Shown here: positions 15,161 through 22,818 of the stretch, one piece after another
Layout of the letters: each line of letters starts with the position of its first letter
How positions within the stretch are numbered: position 1 is the stretch's first letter
Assembly: GCF_003491325.1 (NCBI RefSeq)
Contig: NZ_CP022881.1
Span: 2,356,001 to 2,420,000 of the forward strand
Direction: 5' to 3'
Origin: Staphylococcus sp. M0911
Lineage (GTDB): Bacteria; Bacillota; Bacilli; Staphylococcales; Staphylococcaceae
DNA: 64,000 bases
The notes under the pieces: model-generated
Database searches by the model: none
Seen by the model: the letters and a program-made list of their open reading frames with translations, nothing else
Told to the model about the DNA's origin: nothing
Position numbers and translations under genes: made by a program

Positions 15161-15540
15161 TATTCTGCATCCTCCATATTCTCAACGAAACTTGTCATTT
15201 CTCCAATTGCTACTTTTAGATCTTCAATATCATCTTTAGTGATGAATTGATGAACATTTGAATCTTCATAATTAAAAGGGAAGTCCATCAAGGTTTCTGT
15301 TGCTCTTACAAGCTCTTTATAATTTCTGTAATCCATAATAATTTCTGATATCTCACTATCACTTAATCTAGGGTATTCACTTTTAATAATTGAAGCATCT
15401 CTACGATATTCTTTTTGTAATAGTTTACTCATTTTTTTAGTGCGTTTTTTACCATTTACCATATGATCGTAATTCAATTTGTTTTCCATATTTTTGTATT
15501 CCTGTTTAGTTAATTTATTCATCTTATTCATTCTCATCAT
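15160..15540 (-). CDS. Island early protein, charged and helical
   Basis: 126 residues; several ATGs lie close together at the N terminus (MMRMNKMNK), so the exact start is open. It overlaps the end of the preceding gene by 17 bases. Lysine-rich N-terminal half (NGKKRTKKMSKLLQKEYRR) and an acidic C-terminal helix. No family recognised beyond being typical of SaPI early blocks. Confidence 0.6.
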   Translation of the reverse strand: MMRMNKMNKLTKQEYKNMENKLNYDHMVNGKKRTKKMSKLLQKEYRRDASIIKSEYPRLSDSEISEIIMDYRNYKELVRATETLMDFPFNYEDSNVHQFITKDDIEDLKVAIGEMTSFVENMEDAE

Positions 15541-15736
15541 TGATATTAAAATTTTTCTCTAACTCTTGTATTGCCCACTTCATTATTAATTCGAGATGTT
15601 TTTCTCGACTAATTTCCGAAACTACTTCTTGACCATCTTTAAATTCAGTATGCTCATAACTTTCAAAGTGATTATAAATACTTGTTTTAAGTTGATATTT
15701 AATGTGTTCTAATACTTCAAGTTGTTCTTGTTTCAT
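15524..15736 (-). CDS. Island early protein, 70 residues
   Basis: Starts at ATG 15736 behind AAAGGAG, which lies inside the end of the 51-codon gene upstream. Acidic, probably helical (QEQLEVLEHIKYQLKTSIY; C terminus MKWAIQELEKNF). Overlaps the next gene, so translation is coupled. Function unknown. Confidence 0.6.
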   Translation of the reverse strand: MKQEQLEVLEHIKYQLKTSIYNHFESYEHTEFKDGQEVVSEISREKHLELIMKWAIQELEKNFNINDENE

Positions 15737-15737
15737 C

Positions 15738-15893
15738 TTATTTATCTCCTTTATATTCGAATTGATTCGCTACTGGCATACTAAACACTTGAATCAAAAA
15801 TGTGATTGCTAAACCATGTAAGAAATCTATTTTAACTGCATACAATGTACCAATAGCAGTCGCTAGTATTGAAAGTAAAATATATAACTTCAT
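15738..15893 (-). CDS. 51-residue membrane peptide of the island
   Basis: An open frame below usual length cutoffs: ATG 15893 with AAGGAG 9 bases upstream, stop at 15738. The product starts MKLYILLSILATAIGTLYAV, has a second hydrophobic stretch LAITFLIQVFS, and ends in EYKGDK. Its last codons carry the ribosome site of the following gene. This tight packing supports a real gene. Function unknown. Confidence 0.65.
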   Translation of the reverse strand: MKLYILLSILATAIGTLYAVKIDFLHGLAITFLIQVFSMPVANQFEYKGDK

Positions 15894-15908
15894 TTGCCTC
15901 ACTCCTTT

Positions 15909-16181
15909 CTACATCCATTTTTTATGACGTTTTTTCATGTACTCTTCAAAACGCGAAATACTGATAACCGTCATTGTTGATGACAATGAATAATACAAAT
16001 CATCAACACCTTTAGAATCTTTCTCCCACTCTTTTAAAATACGGTTTACTGAACTGTATGAAATACCGAAAATACTTGCTAACGTATTAGGTTTAGCAAA
16101 CATAGGCTTTACCACTACTTGCTTTGGTTCAGTGATCGTATTTTCTTTTGTTGGTAAATCTTGCAACTTTGTTCTAGACAT
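15909..16181 (-). CDS. Excisionase-like DNA-binding protein
   Basis: 90 residues. A helix-turn-helix is visible at about residues 33-50 (TLASIFGISYSSVNRILKEW), followed by a basic C terminus (YMKKRHKKWM). It directly follows the Str-type gene with start and stop overlapping (TAATG). SaPI xis genes sit here and encode small basic proteins needed for excision with Int. Call based on size, fold and position. Confidence 0.6.
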   Translation of the reverse strand: MSRTKLQDLPTKENTITEPKQVVVKPMFAKPNTLASIFGISYSSVNRILKEWEKDSKGVDDLYYSLSSTMTVISISRFEEYMKKRHKKWM

Positions 16182-16402
16182 TATTTAACCTCCTTAACTT
16201 CAAATTCAAATTCAAAAATATCTTGAATTTCAACACCTAATGCATTAGCTACATCTTTTGCTTTTTGAGGACTTAAACCTTTCTTTCTAGTTACTACTGA
16301 ACTCATATAAGTTCTAGAAATATTAACCTTATCTGAAAATTCTTTTATGGAATATCCGTTTAAGAATATTTCATTTTTTAACAAATTTTCCTTAGCTTTC
16401 AC
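16181..16402 (-). CDS. str: Str-type Xre-family regulator
   Basis: 73 residues; a helix-turn-helix of the Cro/C1 type covers most of it (YSIKEFSDKVNISRTYMSSV then GLSPQKAKDVANALG). It is the first gene of the leftward block and is transcribed divergently from stl across 191 bp with operator-like repeats. In SaPIs Str is the activator-side partner of the Stl switch. Confidence 0.75.
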   Translation of the reverse strand: MKAKENLLKNEIFLNGYSIKEFSDKVNISRTYMSSVVTRKKGLSPQKAKDVANALGVEIQDIFEFEFEVKEVK

Positions 16403-16433
16403 AAAATCACCTCTTAATCAAATTTAAATATTA

Positions 16434-16537
16434 AACTTAATTACAGACGATATACATTAGTTATAAAGCTTTTTAATTAAGTTGTATTTATAATTTAACT
16501 TAAGTTAAGTTTAAAGTCAATAATTATTTAACTTAAG
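16434..16537. promoter_or_regulatory. Divergent stl/str operator region
   Basis: AACTTAATTA (16434-16443) and TAATTAAGTT (16474-16483) form a spaced inverted repeat; TTAACTTAAGTTAA (16495-16508) is a perfect 14-bp palindrome; TTAACTTAAG recurs at 16528-16537. The last copy covers the -35 position of a stl promoter whose TATAAT is at 16551-16556. All share TTAAGTT. Confidence 0.65.
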
Positions 16538-16593
16538 AAATTAAAAATGCTATAATCTATGTATAAATTAAAAAGAAAGGTAGTTTTTACTTA

Positions 16594-17517
16594 ATGTATG
16601 ATTTAGGGACGTTTTTGAAGAATGAACGCTTAAACAAAAAGAAATCTGTAAAAGAAACAGCAGAAGAACTTAAAGTTAGTAGTTCTTATATATCAATGGT
16701 CGAAAACAACAAAACCTTTCCAAATAGCGATTACTTATATAACCTATCTTCTTATCTTTATGGTGGAGAAGAAACATATGACATATTAGTAGCAGAAAAA
16801 TACATAATGTATTGTTTGATAGGCGGAATAAAAGTACAACCTTATCCATTCGTTAAATTTTTATTAACAGAGCGAGGTATGTTTGAAAATAATTCAATAG
16901 TAGCAAAACCGTACTATTCATTGAACTGGCTATTAAATCAGCATAACTCACCTATTACTTTTGGATTTAAAAATGATAACCATTTTTCATTTGACCTCGA
17001 AGAAATAGAGCCGATATCTGACTTCAATTTTTTTAACGGAGAACCTAAAGCTTTCATACAGTTAGATTCAAAAGACAAAAAATTTATATATGAACTTATA
17101 GAAAGTTACCTTAAAACTAAATATTCAAGTCTTATTGAGAATAGATTAAATCCAATTAAAAATGATGTTGATCTTATAATTGAAAAACTATTTGAAGATA
17201 CTGATAATTCAAATATAGCTACACCTATTTTTACAATAGATGAATTAACTAAAACCAATAAACAAATTAATGTATTACACATAAGAAAAAATTGGAAAGT
17301 AGCTAATTACACTGATTTAGATTTCTTAATAACAAAAAAATCATTATTAGGAATCAAACCACAAAGTAATACAAGCAAGGAATTTGTAAAAATTGGTGAA
17401 ATAGAATTTGATGAGACAAAAAACAACCTAACTAACTTTTCAATAAAATTTCCGGATAACTATCAAATAGATATAAAAAAAGAGGATAAAGAAATAATTT
17501 TTGAATATAAAAAGTAG
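16594..17517 (+). CDS. stl: Stl-type master repressor of the island
   Basis: 307 residues. Residues 4-60 form an Xre-family helix-turn-helix (GTFLKNERLNKKKSVKETAE, then LKVSSSYISMVENNKTFP). The long C-terminal part has no clear domain; in Stl proteins this region binds the inducing phage protein. Position next to int and divergent from str is diagnostic. Which phage protein would relieve repression cannot be told, because Stl C termini differ strongly between islands. Confidence 0.8.
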   Translation: MYDLGTFLKNERLNKKKSVKETAEELKVSSSYISMVENNKTFPNSDYLYNLSSYLYGGEETYDILVAEKYIMYCLIGGIKVQPYPFVKFLLTERGMFENNSIVAKPYYSLNWLLNQHNSPITFGFKNDNHFSFDLEEIEPISDFNFFNGEPKAFIQLDSKDKKFIYELIESYLKTKYSSLIENRLNPIKNDVDLIIEKLFEDTDNSNIATPIFTIDELTKTNKQINVLHIRKNWKVANYTDLDFLITKKSLLGIKPQSNTSKEFVKIGEIEFDETKNNLTNFSIKFPDNYQIDIKKEDKEIIFEYKK

Positions 17518-17525
17518 GGATAAAA

Positions 17526-18749
17526 ATGTGGCATGAGAAATTCACTAACAAGCATGGTGATGTACAATTTCGCTATTACGAGAAGTACAAAGATCCACTC
17601 ACAAACAAATGGCGACGTGTTAGCGTGGTACTTAATAAGAATGGTAAACAGTCACAAAAAGAGGCTCAGAGACGCTTAAATGAGCGTATAGAGGCGAAGT
17701 TGAAAGATAAGACACCTACTACACTTAAGTCACTAACTTTCCATGCTGCATGTGATGAGTGGTTAGAGTATTATAAAAATCATTCTGGTTCAAAGGCTAC
17801 AACAATCAAAGAAAAGATTAGCAATACAAACACAGTTAAAAATGCTATTGATAAAGAAGTGCTGATAAACAATATTACTCATAATTATTTACAAGATATT
17901 ATTAATGAGTGGGCTAAATTACATAGTAAAGGACACGTTCAGTCTCTTGTTATTATCATTCGTTCTGTTTTCAAATATGCGTTTAAATATTACGATCTAC
18001 AAGATATAAGTGTACTAGATAAAATAGATATTCCTAAAAAGGCTAAAACTAGGGACGAACTACAAGCTAAACGTAATAACTATTTAGAAGATAGTGAAAT
18101 TAAAGAGTTATTGGATTGTTTCGACTATCTAATTAAGCATAAAAATCATTCATCTCGCAAACGTAACTACAACATGGTTAAAGCTATAGTACAGTTTCAA
18201 ATCGCCAATGGCATGCGCATCGGCGAGCTACTTGCAATAAAGAGGGAAAATATAAACTATGAAGATAAAACGCTAGATATCGACGGTACAATTAATTGGG
18301 TAACTGATAAAGAGACGGGAGCATTCGGAGTAAAAGAGACGACTAAAACAAGTAAAAGCTATAGAACAATCGGACTCACTACCCAAAGTATTAACTTACT
18401 TAAAACACTTATTTTAGAAAACAAGAAAGAAAACCAGTGGAATGACAAATTTATTGATAGAGGGTATATATTCACAAATACAGCTGGTAGCCCTATCGAC
18501 TTGAACAAAATAAACAACATTATCAAAGAGGCTACCGAAATTAGTTCCATTAAGAAGTCTGTAACGACGCACACCTTACGTCATGCCCACATTTCAACAC
18601 TTGCTCAATTGGGGATTAACTTAAAAGCTATACAAGAGCGTGTAGGTCACTCAGACTATAAAACCACACTAGAGATATACACACATGTTACTGATCAGAT
18701 GGCTAAAGATATGATGAATAAATTGGAACATATTAGTACTTATAGTTAA
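17526..18749 (+). CDS. int: Tyrosine integrase of the island
   Basis: 407 residues. An AP2-like and SAM-like N-terminal arm-binding region is followed by the catalytic domain: Arg in NGMRIGEL (about 228-235), HTLRH at about 348-352, GHSDY near 374, and the nucleophile Tyr in EIYTHV near 384. It starts 8 bases after stl and is probably cotranscribed. It ends at a terminator (18831-18858) and lies about 210 bp from the right attachment copy, as in other SaPIs. Confidence 0.92.
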   Translation: MWHEKFTNKHGDVQFRYYEKYKDPLTNKWRRVSVVLNKNGKQSQKEAQRRLNERIEAKLKDKTPTTLKSLTFHAACDEWLEYYKNHSGSKATTIKEKISNTNTVKNAIDKEVLINNITHNYLQDIINEWAKLHSKGHVQSLVIIIRSVFKYAFKYYDLQDISVLDKIDIPKKAKTRDELQAKRNNYLEDSEIKELLDCFDYLIKHKNHSSRKRNYNMVKAIVQFQIANGMRIGELLAIKRENINYEDKTLDIDGTINWVTDKETGAFGVKETTKTSKSYRTIGLTTQSINLLKTLILENKKENQWNDKFIDRGYIFTNTAGSPIDLNKINNIIKEATEISSIKKSVTTHTLRHAHISTLAQLGINLKAIQERVGHSDYKTTLEIYTHVTDQMAKDMMNKLEHISTYS

Positions 18750-18830
18750 CTGAATATAAAGCGAACTGTATTATATCTGATATAAGGTCACGAACACAGA
18801 CCTGTAAAAAAACAATAAAATATCAAAATA

Positions 18831-18858
18831 AATACGCTTTAATATAGGCGTATTTTTT
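18831..18858 (+). terminator. int terminator
   Basis: AATACGC and GCGTATT arms with a 10-base spacer and a T6 run, about 80 bases after the int stop. Confidence 0.75.
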
Positions 18859-18887
18859 ATGCCTAAATTTCCAAAACTTTCATATAA

Positions 18888-18906
18888 TGCCCTTTTTCCG
18901 CCCTTT
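18888..18906 (+). promoter_or_regulatory. TGCCCTTT repeats, candidate integrase arm sites (right)
   Basis: TGCCCTTT at 18888-18895 and CGCCCTTT at 18899-18906, 55-75 bases inside the right attachment copy, in the same orientation as the left set (5766-5802). Confidence 0.4.
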
Positions 18907-18912
18907 TTTTAT

Positions 18913-18958
18913 ATTTAAAAACACAAAAACAACCCCATAAGCCTATTCTTACGGGGTT
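18913..18958 (-). terminator. Island-borne terminator now serving the rpsF-ssb-rpsR operon
   Basis: On the minus strand AACCCCGTAAG, a short loop and CTTATGGGGTT (one G-U pair) are followed by GTTTTT. It starts a few bases after the rpsR-att junction and belongs to the island. Confidence 0.7.
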
Positions 18959-18960
18959 TT

Positions 18961-18990
18961 ACAATAAACTATATATTATTGTTCTTCTTT
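18961..18990. repeat. Right attachment-site copy, overlapping rpsR
   Basis: Identical to 5641-5670. Bases 18976-18990 are the last five codons of rpsR including the stop, so integration restores an intact rpsR. Confidence 0.9.
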
Positions 18991-19218
18991 AACATATGGT
19001 AATAAAGCCATATGACGTGCACGTTTGATAGCAGCTGTCAACATACGTTGATATTTAGCTGAAGTACCAGTTACACGACGTGGTAAAATTTTACCGCGTT
19101 CTGAGATAAAACGTTTTAATAATTCAGTGTCTTTATAATCGATATGTGTAATACCATTTGCTGTGAAATAGCATACTTTTTTACGACGACGTCCGCCTCT
19201 TCTTGGTCCACCTGCCAT
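18976..19218 (-). CDS. rpsR: 30S ribosomal protein S18
   Basis: 80 residues, full length for S18. The basic N terminus ([16 protein letters not shown]) and the core [20 protein letters not shown] are typical. S18 binds S6 on the small-subunit platform. It is the third gene of rpsF-ssb-rpsR. Its last codons (KEEQ-stop) form part of the island's attachment site. Confidence 0.97.
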   Translation of the reverse strand: MAGGPRRGGRRRKKVCYFTANGITHIDYKDTELLKRFISERGKILPRRVTGTSAKYQRMLTAAIKRARHMALLPYVKEEQ

Positions 19219-19260
19219 GATTAACTGCCTCCTTTTAATTTTATTTTAATTAGTTATTTT

Positions 19261-19776
19261 TTAGAATGGTAAATCATCATCACTAATATCAATAGGTCCG
19301 TTCGCATTCGCAAATGGATTATCTGATTGATTTGAATTAGGTCTTGATGAATTGTTGTTATACGAAGTATTTTGTCCTGATTGTTGGCCACCGAATCCTT
19401 GACCATAGTCTTGGAATTCGTTGTTTTGTGAACGTTGGCCACCGCCATTTTGTGAATTCTTAGGTTCAAGGAATTGAACACTGTCACAAACGACTTCAGT
19501 AACAAAGATACGACGACCTTCTTGATTTTCATAACTACGTGACTGTATGCGACCATCAACGCCAGCTAAACTACCTTTAGATAAGTAGTTATTTACATTT
19601 TCTGCTTGTCTTCTAAAAACAACACAGTTAATGAAATCTGCTTCGCGTTCCCCTTGAGCATTCGTGAAAGTACGATTAACTGCTAGAGTAAATGTCGCTA
19701 CACTTACGCCTGAGGGAGTGGTTCTGTATTCTGGATCTTTCGTTAAACGACCTACTAATACAACTCTATTTAACAT
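19261..19776 (-). CDS. ssb: Single-stranded DNA-binding protein
   Basis: 171 residues. Residues 1-105 form the OB fold ([18 protein letters not shown]; later DFINCVVFR), then a Gln/Asn/Gly-rich linker, and the acidic tip DISDDDLPF that recruits replication and repair proteins. It binds ssDNA as a tetramer. Located between rpsF and rpsR, the usual Firmicutes arrangement. Confidence 0.97.
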   Translation of the reverse strand: MLNRVVLVGRLTKDPEYRTTPSGVSVATFTLAVNRTFTNAQGEREADFINCVVFRRQAENVNNYLSKGSLAGVDGRIQSRSYENQEGRRIFVTEVVCDSVQFLEPKNSQNGGGQRSQNNEFQDYGQGFGGQQSGQNTSYNNNSSRPNSNQSDNPFANANGPIDISDDDLPF

Positions 19777-19797
19777 TTAAACGCCCCCGTCAAATTA

Positions 19798-20094
19798 TTA
19801 CTTATCTTGGTCTTCACGGATAACGATGTAACGAATGATATCGTCATTGATTTTAGCTAAACGTTGGAATTCGTCAGTAGCTTTGTTGTTATCTGATTTA
19901 ATACGTACGATGTTATAGAAACCTTCTTTGAAATCATTGATTTCATAAGCTAGGCGACGTTTACCCCAGTCTTTTTCTTCTAAAACTTCTGATCCTTCTG
20001 AAGCTAAGATACCATTAAAGCGTTCAACAACTGCTTTTTTCGCATCTTCTTCAATGTTTGGGCGTACGATGTACATAATTTCATATGTTCTCAT
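19798..20094 (-). CDS. rpsF: 30S ribosomal protein S6
   Basis: 98 residues, usual length. The N terminus [17 protein letters not shown] and the central [19 protein letters not shown] are S6 signatures. First gene of the operon; its ribosome site AGGAGG (20112-20107) lies in a folded leader that may bind the S6:S18 complex. Confidence 0.97.
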   Translation of the reverse strand: MRTYEIMYIVRPNIEEDAKKAVVERFNGILASEGSEVLEEKDWGKRRLAYEINDFKEGFYNIVRIKSDNNKATDEFQRLAKINDDIIRYIVIREDQDK

Positions 20095-20103
20095 TGTATA
20101 TTT

Positions 20104-20154
20104 GCACCTCCTTGTGGTCTATACGGCTTATCATCATTTTGTGATAAGCAAGGA
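20104..20154 (-). promoter_or_regulatory. S6:S18-binding leader of rpsF
   Basis: On the minus strand TCCTTG (20154-20149) can pair with CAAGGA (20114-20109), enclosing an inner hairpin CTTATCA...TGATAAG (20148-20127) followed by CCG. The outer stem buries the rpsF ribosome site. A CCG next to a stem is the key feature of the S6:S18 autoregulatory motif described in bacteria. Confidence 0.6.
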
Positions 20155-20182
20155 ATAATTTTCATTACTCACAATCAAGAAT

Positions 20183-20211
20183 TATAGCACAGAGTATTAC
20201 TTTTTACAATC
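20183..20211 (-). promoter_or_regulatory. rpsF-ssb-rpsR promoter
   Basis: TTGTAA (20211-20206), 17 bases, TATAAT (20188-20183), about 20 bases upstream of the folded leader. The remaining bases 20212-20450 are AT-rich and show no gene. Confidence 0.75.
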
Positions 20212-20469
20212 ATATTTAAAATTATAATAAACGAAATGACAAACATATAGGCACTATGTCCTCTTTTTGATATTTACTCGATAGAGCACCTAATTTTAAT
20301 ATAATTTTTTCAACCAATTTTTATAAAAATCAATGTGAATATACATAATAAAATCGTTCTTTATATTGTGTAAGTCGTATCATTGTAAATAAAAATTAAT
20401 TGTAATAACATCATCATTGCGTTTTCAATTTAATTGCGTTTAATTTTTTATAAATAAAGGAGAACTTTT

Positions 20470-21291
20470 ATGTTAAAGAAACTATCTTACTCGATGTTTG
20501 CTGCAACAATGTTAACTACGATTTCAGGCATTAATTTATCATATGCAGATGAAAATTCAAATAATACAAACGATACTCAAAGTAAAAAAGGTACAATGGG
20601 CTACGGCTATCAACAATATATGAAAAAGCATCCTGAAAAAGCTAAAAACGATACTCAAAATCGATCTACTTTTTCAACTAAATCGCGCGCTGCAACAACT
20701 AATAGTGGTGAACGTGTACTTGATATTTCCGAATGGCAAGGTAACTTAACCGATGCTCAAGTAAAACAACTTAAGAAAAATTATGATTTTATCATTATTC
20801 GTGGACAATATGGTTCTGAATATGTCGATAAATGTTTAGAACACAATTCTGCCTTGTTAGATAAAAACAATATGAAATTTGGTGTTTATTCATATAGTAT
20901 GTACGAAAATGCTGACGATGCTCGTTATGAAGCGAGAATGTTATACAATCGTGCGCCAAAAGCAGAATTTTATATCAACGATTATGAACAACAAACGGTT
21001 ACTTCTGGCGATGCGAACACTGCTACAGTAGCTTGGGCTGATCAAATGAAAAAACTAGCTGGTAATAAGAAAGTATTATTCTATTCATACGAAAACTTTA
21101 TGGTTAATAATGTGGCTAACGCAGTGAGTTCATATGACGGTTATTGGTTAGCTTCATATCAAGCTCAAGAGCCAACTCGAGAAAAAGTGTTATGGCAATA
21201 TACAGATAGTTTCTATTCATCAGAACTTAATCAAAATGTAGATGCTAACTATGTTGATTCAAATGTAAGCACAAACTGGTTTACATCATAA
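20470..21291 (+). CDS. Secreted GH25 lysozyme-like hydrolase
   Basis: 273 residues. Signal peptide at residues 1-26 (MLKKLSYSMF core, cleavage near SYADE), then a hydrophilic spacer to about 78 and a GH25 barrel: DISEWQG (about 82-88) with the catalytic Asp pair and IIIRGQYG, and FYINDYEQQ (about 166-174) with the catalytic Asp/Glu. GH25 enzymes cut the MurNAc-GlcNAc bond of peptidoglycan; O-acetylated muramic acid is their usual target. AAAGGAG precedes the ATG. Confidence 0.85.
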   Translation: MLKKLSYSMFAATMLTTISGINLSYADENSNNTNDTQSKKGTMGYGYQQYMKKHPEKAKNDTQNRSTFSTKSRAATTNSGERVLDISEWQGNLTDAQVKQLKKNYDFIIIRGQYGSEYVDKCLEHNSALLDKNNMKFGVYSYSMYENADDARYEARMLYNRAPKAEFYINDYEQQTVTSGDANTATVAWADQMKKLAGNKKVLFYSYENFMVNNVANAVSSYDGYWLASYQAQEPTREKVLWQYTDSFYSSELNQNVDANYVDSNVSTNWFTS

Positions 21292-21305
21292 ATGTGTAAA
21301 AACAC

Positions 21306-21334
21306 TTCACAAGTACGAACGTTTGTTCTATAAT
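21306..21334 (+). promoter_or_regulatory. SOS-type promoter with LexA box
   Basis: TTCACA (21306-21311), 17 bases, TATAAT (21329-21334). The spacer holds CGAACGTTTGTTCT (21316-21329), which matches the CGAAC-N4-GTTC SOS box and overlaps the -10. Confidence 0.65.
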
Positions 21335-21352
21335 GGGTGTGAGGTGTTTAAC

Positions 21353-21544
21353 ATGAACTTAAATTTAGATTGGAATAAAGACTTTCAAGAATTTCAAGAT
21401 ATTTTAAATTGTGGTTTGCACCCTGAATGGTTATACAATGCCAAAGCTAATATGATTTTAGTACCTGCTTATACTGGTGAAGGCAAACAATTTTTTAGAA
21501 CTACAGATATTCTTAAAGCAAGTGAGGTTATTCCTTTCTTTTAA
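21353..21544 (+). CDS. Small SOS-box-controlled protein, unknown
   Basis: 63 residues from ATG 21353, seven bases after GAGGTG; an in-frame ATG at 21323 would lie inside the promoter. Acidic and aromatic (LDWNKDFQEFQDILNCGLHP), no membrane segment. A consensus promoter with a LexA box precedes it. A small gene between ychF and rpsF is on the LexA-regulon list I recall for S. aureus, and this looks like its counterpart. Role in the SOS response unknown. Confidence 0.65.
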   Translation: MNLNLDWNKDFQEFQDILNCGLHPEWLYNAKANMILVPAYTGEGKQFFRTTDILKASEVIPFF

Positions 21545-21563
21545 TATAATAATGTTGTATTTA

Positions 21564-21615
21564 AGCAATGTAGTCTTGTCACTTAGTAACTCCGACCATG
21601 TACTACATTGCTTTT
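21564..21615 (+). terminator. Terminator of the SOS-box gene
   Basis: AAGCAATGTAGT and ACTACATTGCTT arms with T5, about 20 bases after the stop. Confidence 0.7.
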
Positions 21616-21643
21616 TCTATCTTAATCTGCAATTTCTCCCATA

Positions 21644-21676
21644 AAAAAACTACTCTAGTTAATCTAGAGTAGTTAA
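21644..21676 (-). terminator. Terminator of the parB-ychF operon
   Basis: AACTACTCTAG and complementary arm with TTAA loop and T-run on the minus strand, 35 bases after the ychF stop. Confidence 0.75.
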
Positions 21677-21709
21677 AATCTAATTAATGATTGATACTGT
21701 TGATTATAA

Positions 21710-22807
21710 TTAAACATTAAATCTAAAATGAACAATATCTCCATCTTGCATGATGTAGTCTTTACCTTCTAAACGTTGTCTACCTGCTTCTTTAGCACCA
21801 TTTTCGCCACCATGTTCAACATAATCACTATAACTTGTAACCTCTGCACGGATAAAACCACGTTCAAAGTCTGTGTGGATAATTCCAGCACATTGTGGTG
21901 CTGTCATACCTTGTACGAATGTCCAAGCACGTACCTCTTGTACACCAGCAGTAAAGTATGTTGATAAACCTAATAAATCATACGTTGTACGAATCAAACG
22001 ATCTAAACCTGGTTCTTCAATTCCTAAGTCTTCTAGGAACATTTCTTTATCTTCATCGTCTAATGTTGCAATTTCTTCTTCTATTTTTGCACTGATGACA
22101 ATAACTTCAGAGTCTTCTTGAGCAGCATAGTCACGAATTGCTTTCACTTTATCGTTTTCTTCATCGCCAATTTCGTCTTCACCAACATTAGCAATATATA
22201 ACATTTTTTTAGATGTTAACAATTGTGCTTGGTTAACCCATTTTTGATCTTCATCATTAAATTCGATACTACGTACGGGTTTACCTTCTTCCAATGTTTC
22301 TTTAATTTTAGATAAAATACGTAATTCCATTTCAGCAGTTTTATCTTTTTGGCGAGCCATTTTTTCAATCTTAGGCAAACGTTTTTCTACTGATTCTAAA
22401 TCTGCTAATACTAACTCCATATTAATAACTTCAATATCATCTAGAGGATTAACTCGACCAGACACATGCGTTACATTTTCGTCATCAAATGCACGAACAA
22501 CTTGGCAAATAGCATCGACTTCTCGAATATGTGATAAGAATTTATTACCTAAACCTTCACCTTTTGATGCACCTTTAACAATACCTGCAATATCAGTAAA
22601 TTCGAATGTTGTTGGAATCGTCTTTTTGGGTTGAACCATTTCTTCTAGTTTTAACAAACGTGAATCCGGTACTTCTACGATTCCTACGTTTGGATCGATT
22701 GTTGCGAATGGGTAGTTAGCTGCTAAAGCCCCCGCTTTAGTAATTGCATTAAAAAGTGTAGACTTCCCTACGTTTGGTAAACCTACAATACCTGCTGTTA
22801 AAGCCAT
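21710..22807 (-). CDS. ychF: Redox-regulated ATPase YchF
   Basis: 365 residues, the standard length. G1 motif GLPNVGKST (about 8-16), switch ATIDPNVGIV, DIAG G3 motif near 73-76, and a C-terminal TGS domain. The Obg-like YchF/OLA1 family hydrolyses ATP and associates with ribosomes. Last gene of a leftward block parB-mscS-DUF951-ychF. Confidence 0.96.
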   Translation of the reverse strand: MALTAGIVGLPNVGKSTLFNAITKAGALAANYPFATIDPNVGIVEVPDSRLLKLEEMVQPKKTIPTTFEFTDIAGIVKGASKGEGLGNKFLSHIREVDAICQVVRAFDDENVTHVSGRVNPLDDIEVINMELVLADLESVEKRLPKIEKMARQKDKTAEMELRILSKIKETLEEGKPVRSIEFNDEDQKWVNQAQLLTSKKMLYIANVGEDEIGDEENDKVKAIRDYAAQEDSEVIVISAKIEEEIATLDDEDKEMFLEDLGIEEPGLDRLIRTTYDLLGLSTYFTAGVQEVRAWTFVQGMTAPQCAGIIHTDFERGFIRAEVTSYSDYVEHGGENGAKEAGRQRLEGKDYIMQDGDIVHFRFNV

Positions 22808-22818
22808 TAATCATTCTC

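Larger units (their letters stand above)
5641..18990. mobile_element. SaPI-type phage-inducible chromosomal island
   Basis: A 13.3-kb element bounded by 30-bp direct repeats and inserted at the 3' end of rpsR. From the rpsR side it carries a tyrosine integrase and an Stl-type repressor (+), a divergent block of Str-type regulator, xis-like gene, small early genes, PriCT-like primase and DUF927-type Rep (-), an iteron origin, late genes and a small terminase subunit (-). This order is the classical SaPI layout. No superantigen, adhesin or resistance gene is present; the accessory end carries a 60-codon membrane gene and an array of candidate sRNAs. Confidence 0.93.

Noticed and set aside
5641..18990. 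CRISPR array or CRISPR-like repeats in the island
   Set aside because: The hairpin array at 6.4-7.8 kb has non-identical repeats, irregular spacing and T-runs; no constant repeat with unique spacers and no cas genes.
20380..20415. WalR-type TGTAA repeats ahead of the GH25 lysozyme
   Set aside because: Spacing between the two TGTAA boxes is 17 bases, not the 11 needed for the WalR direct repeat.
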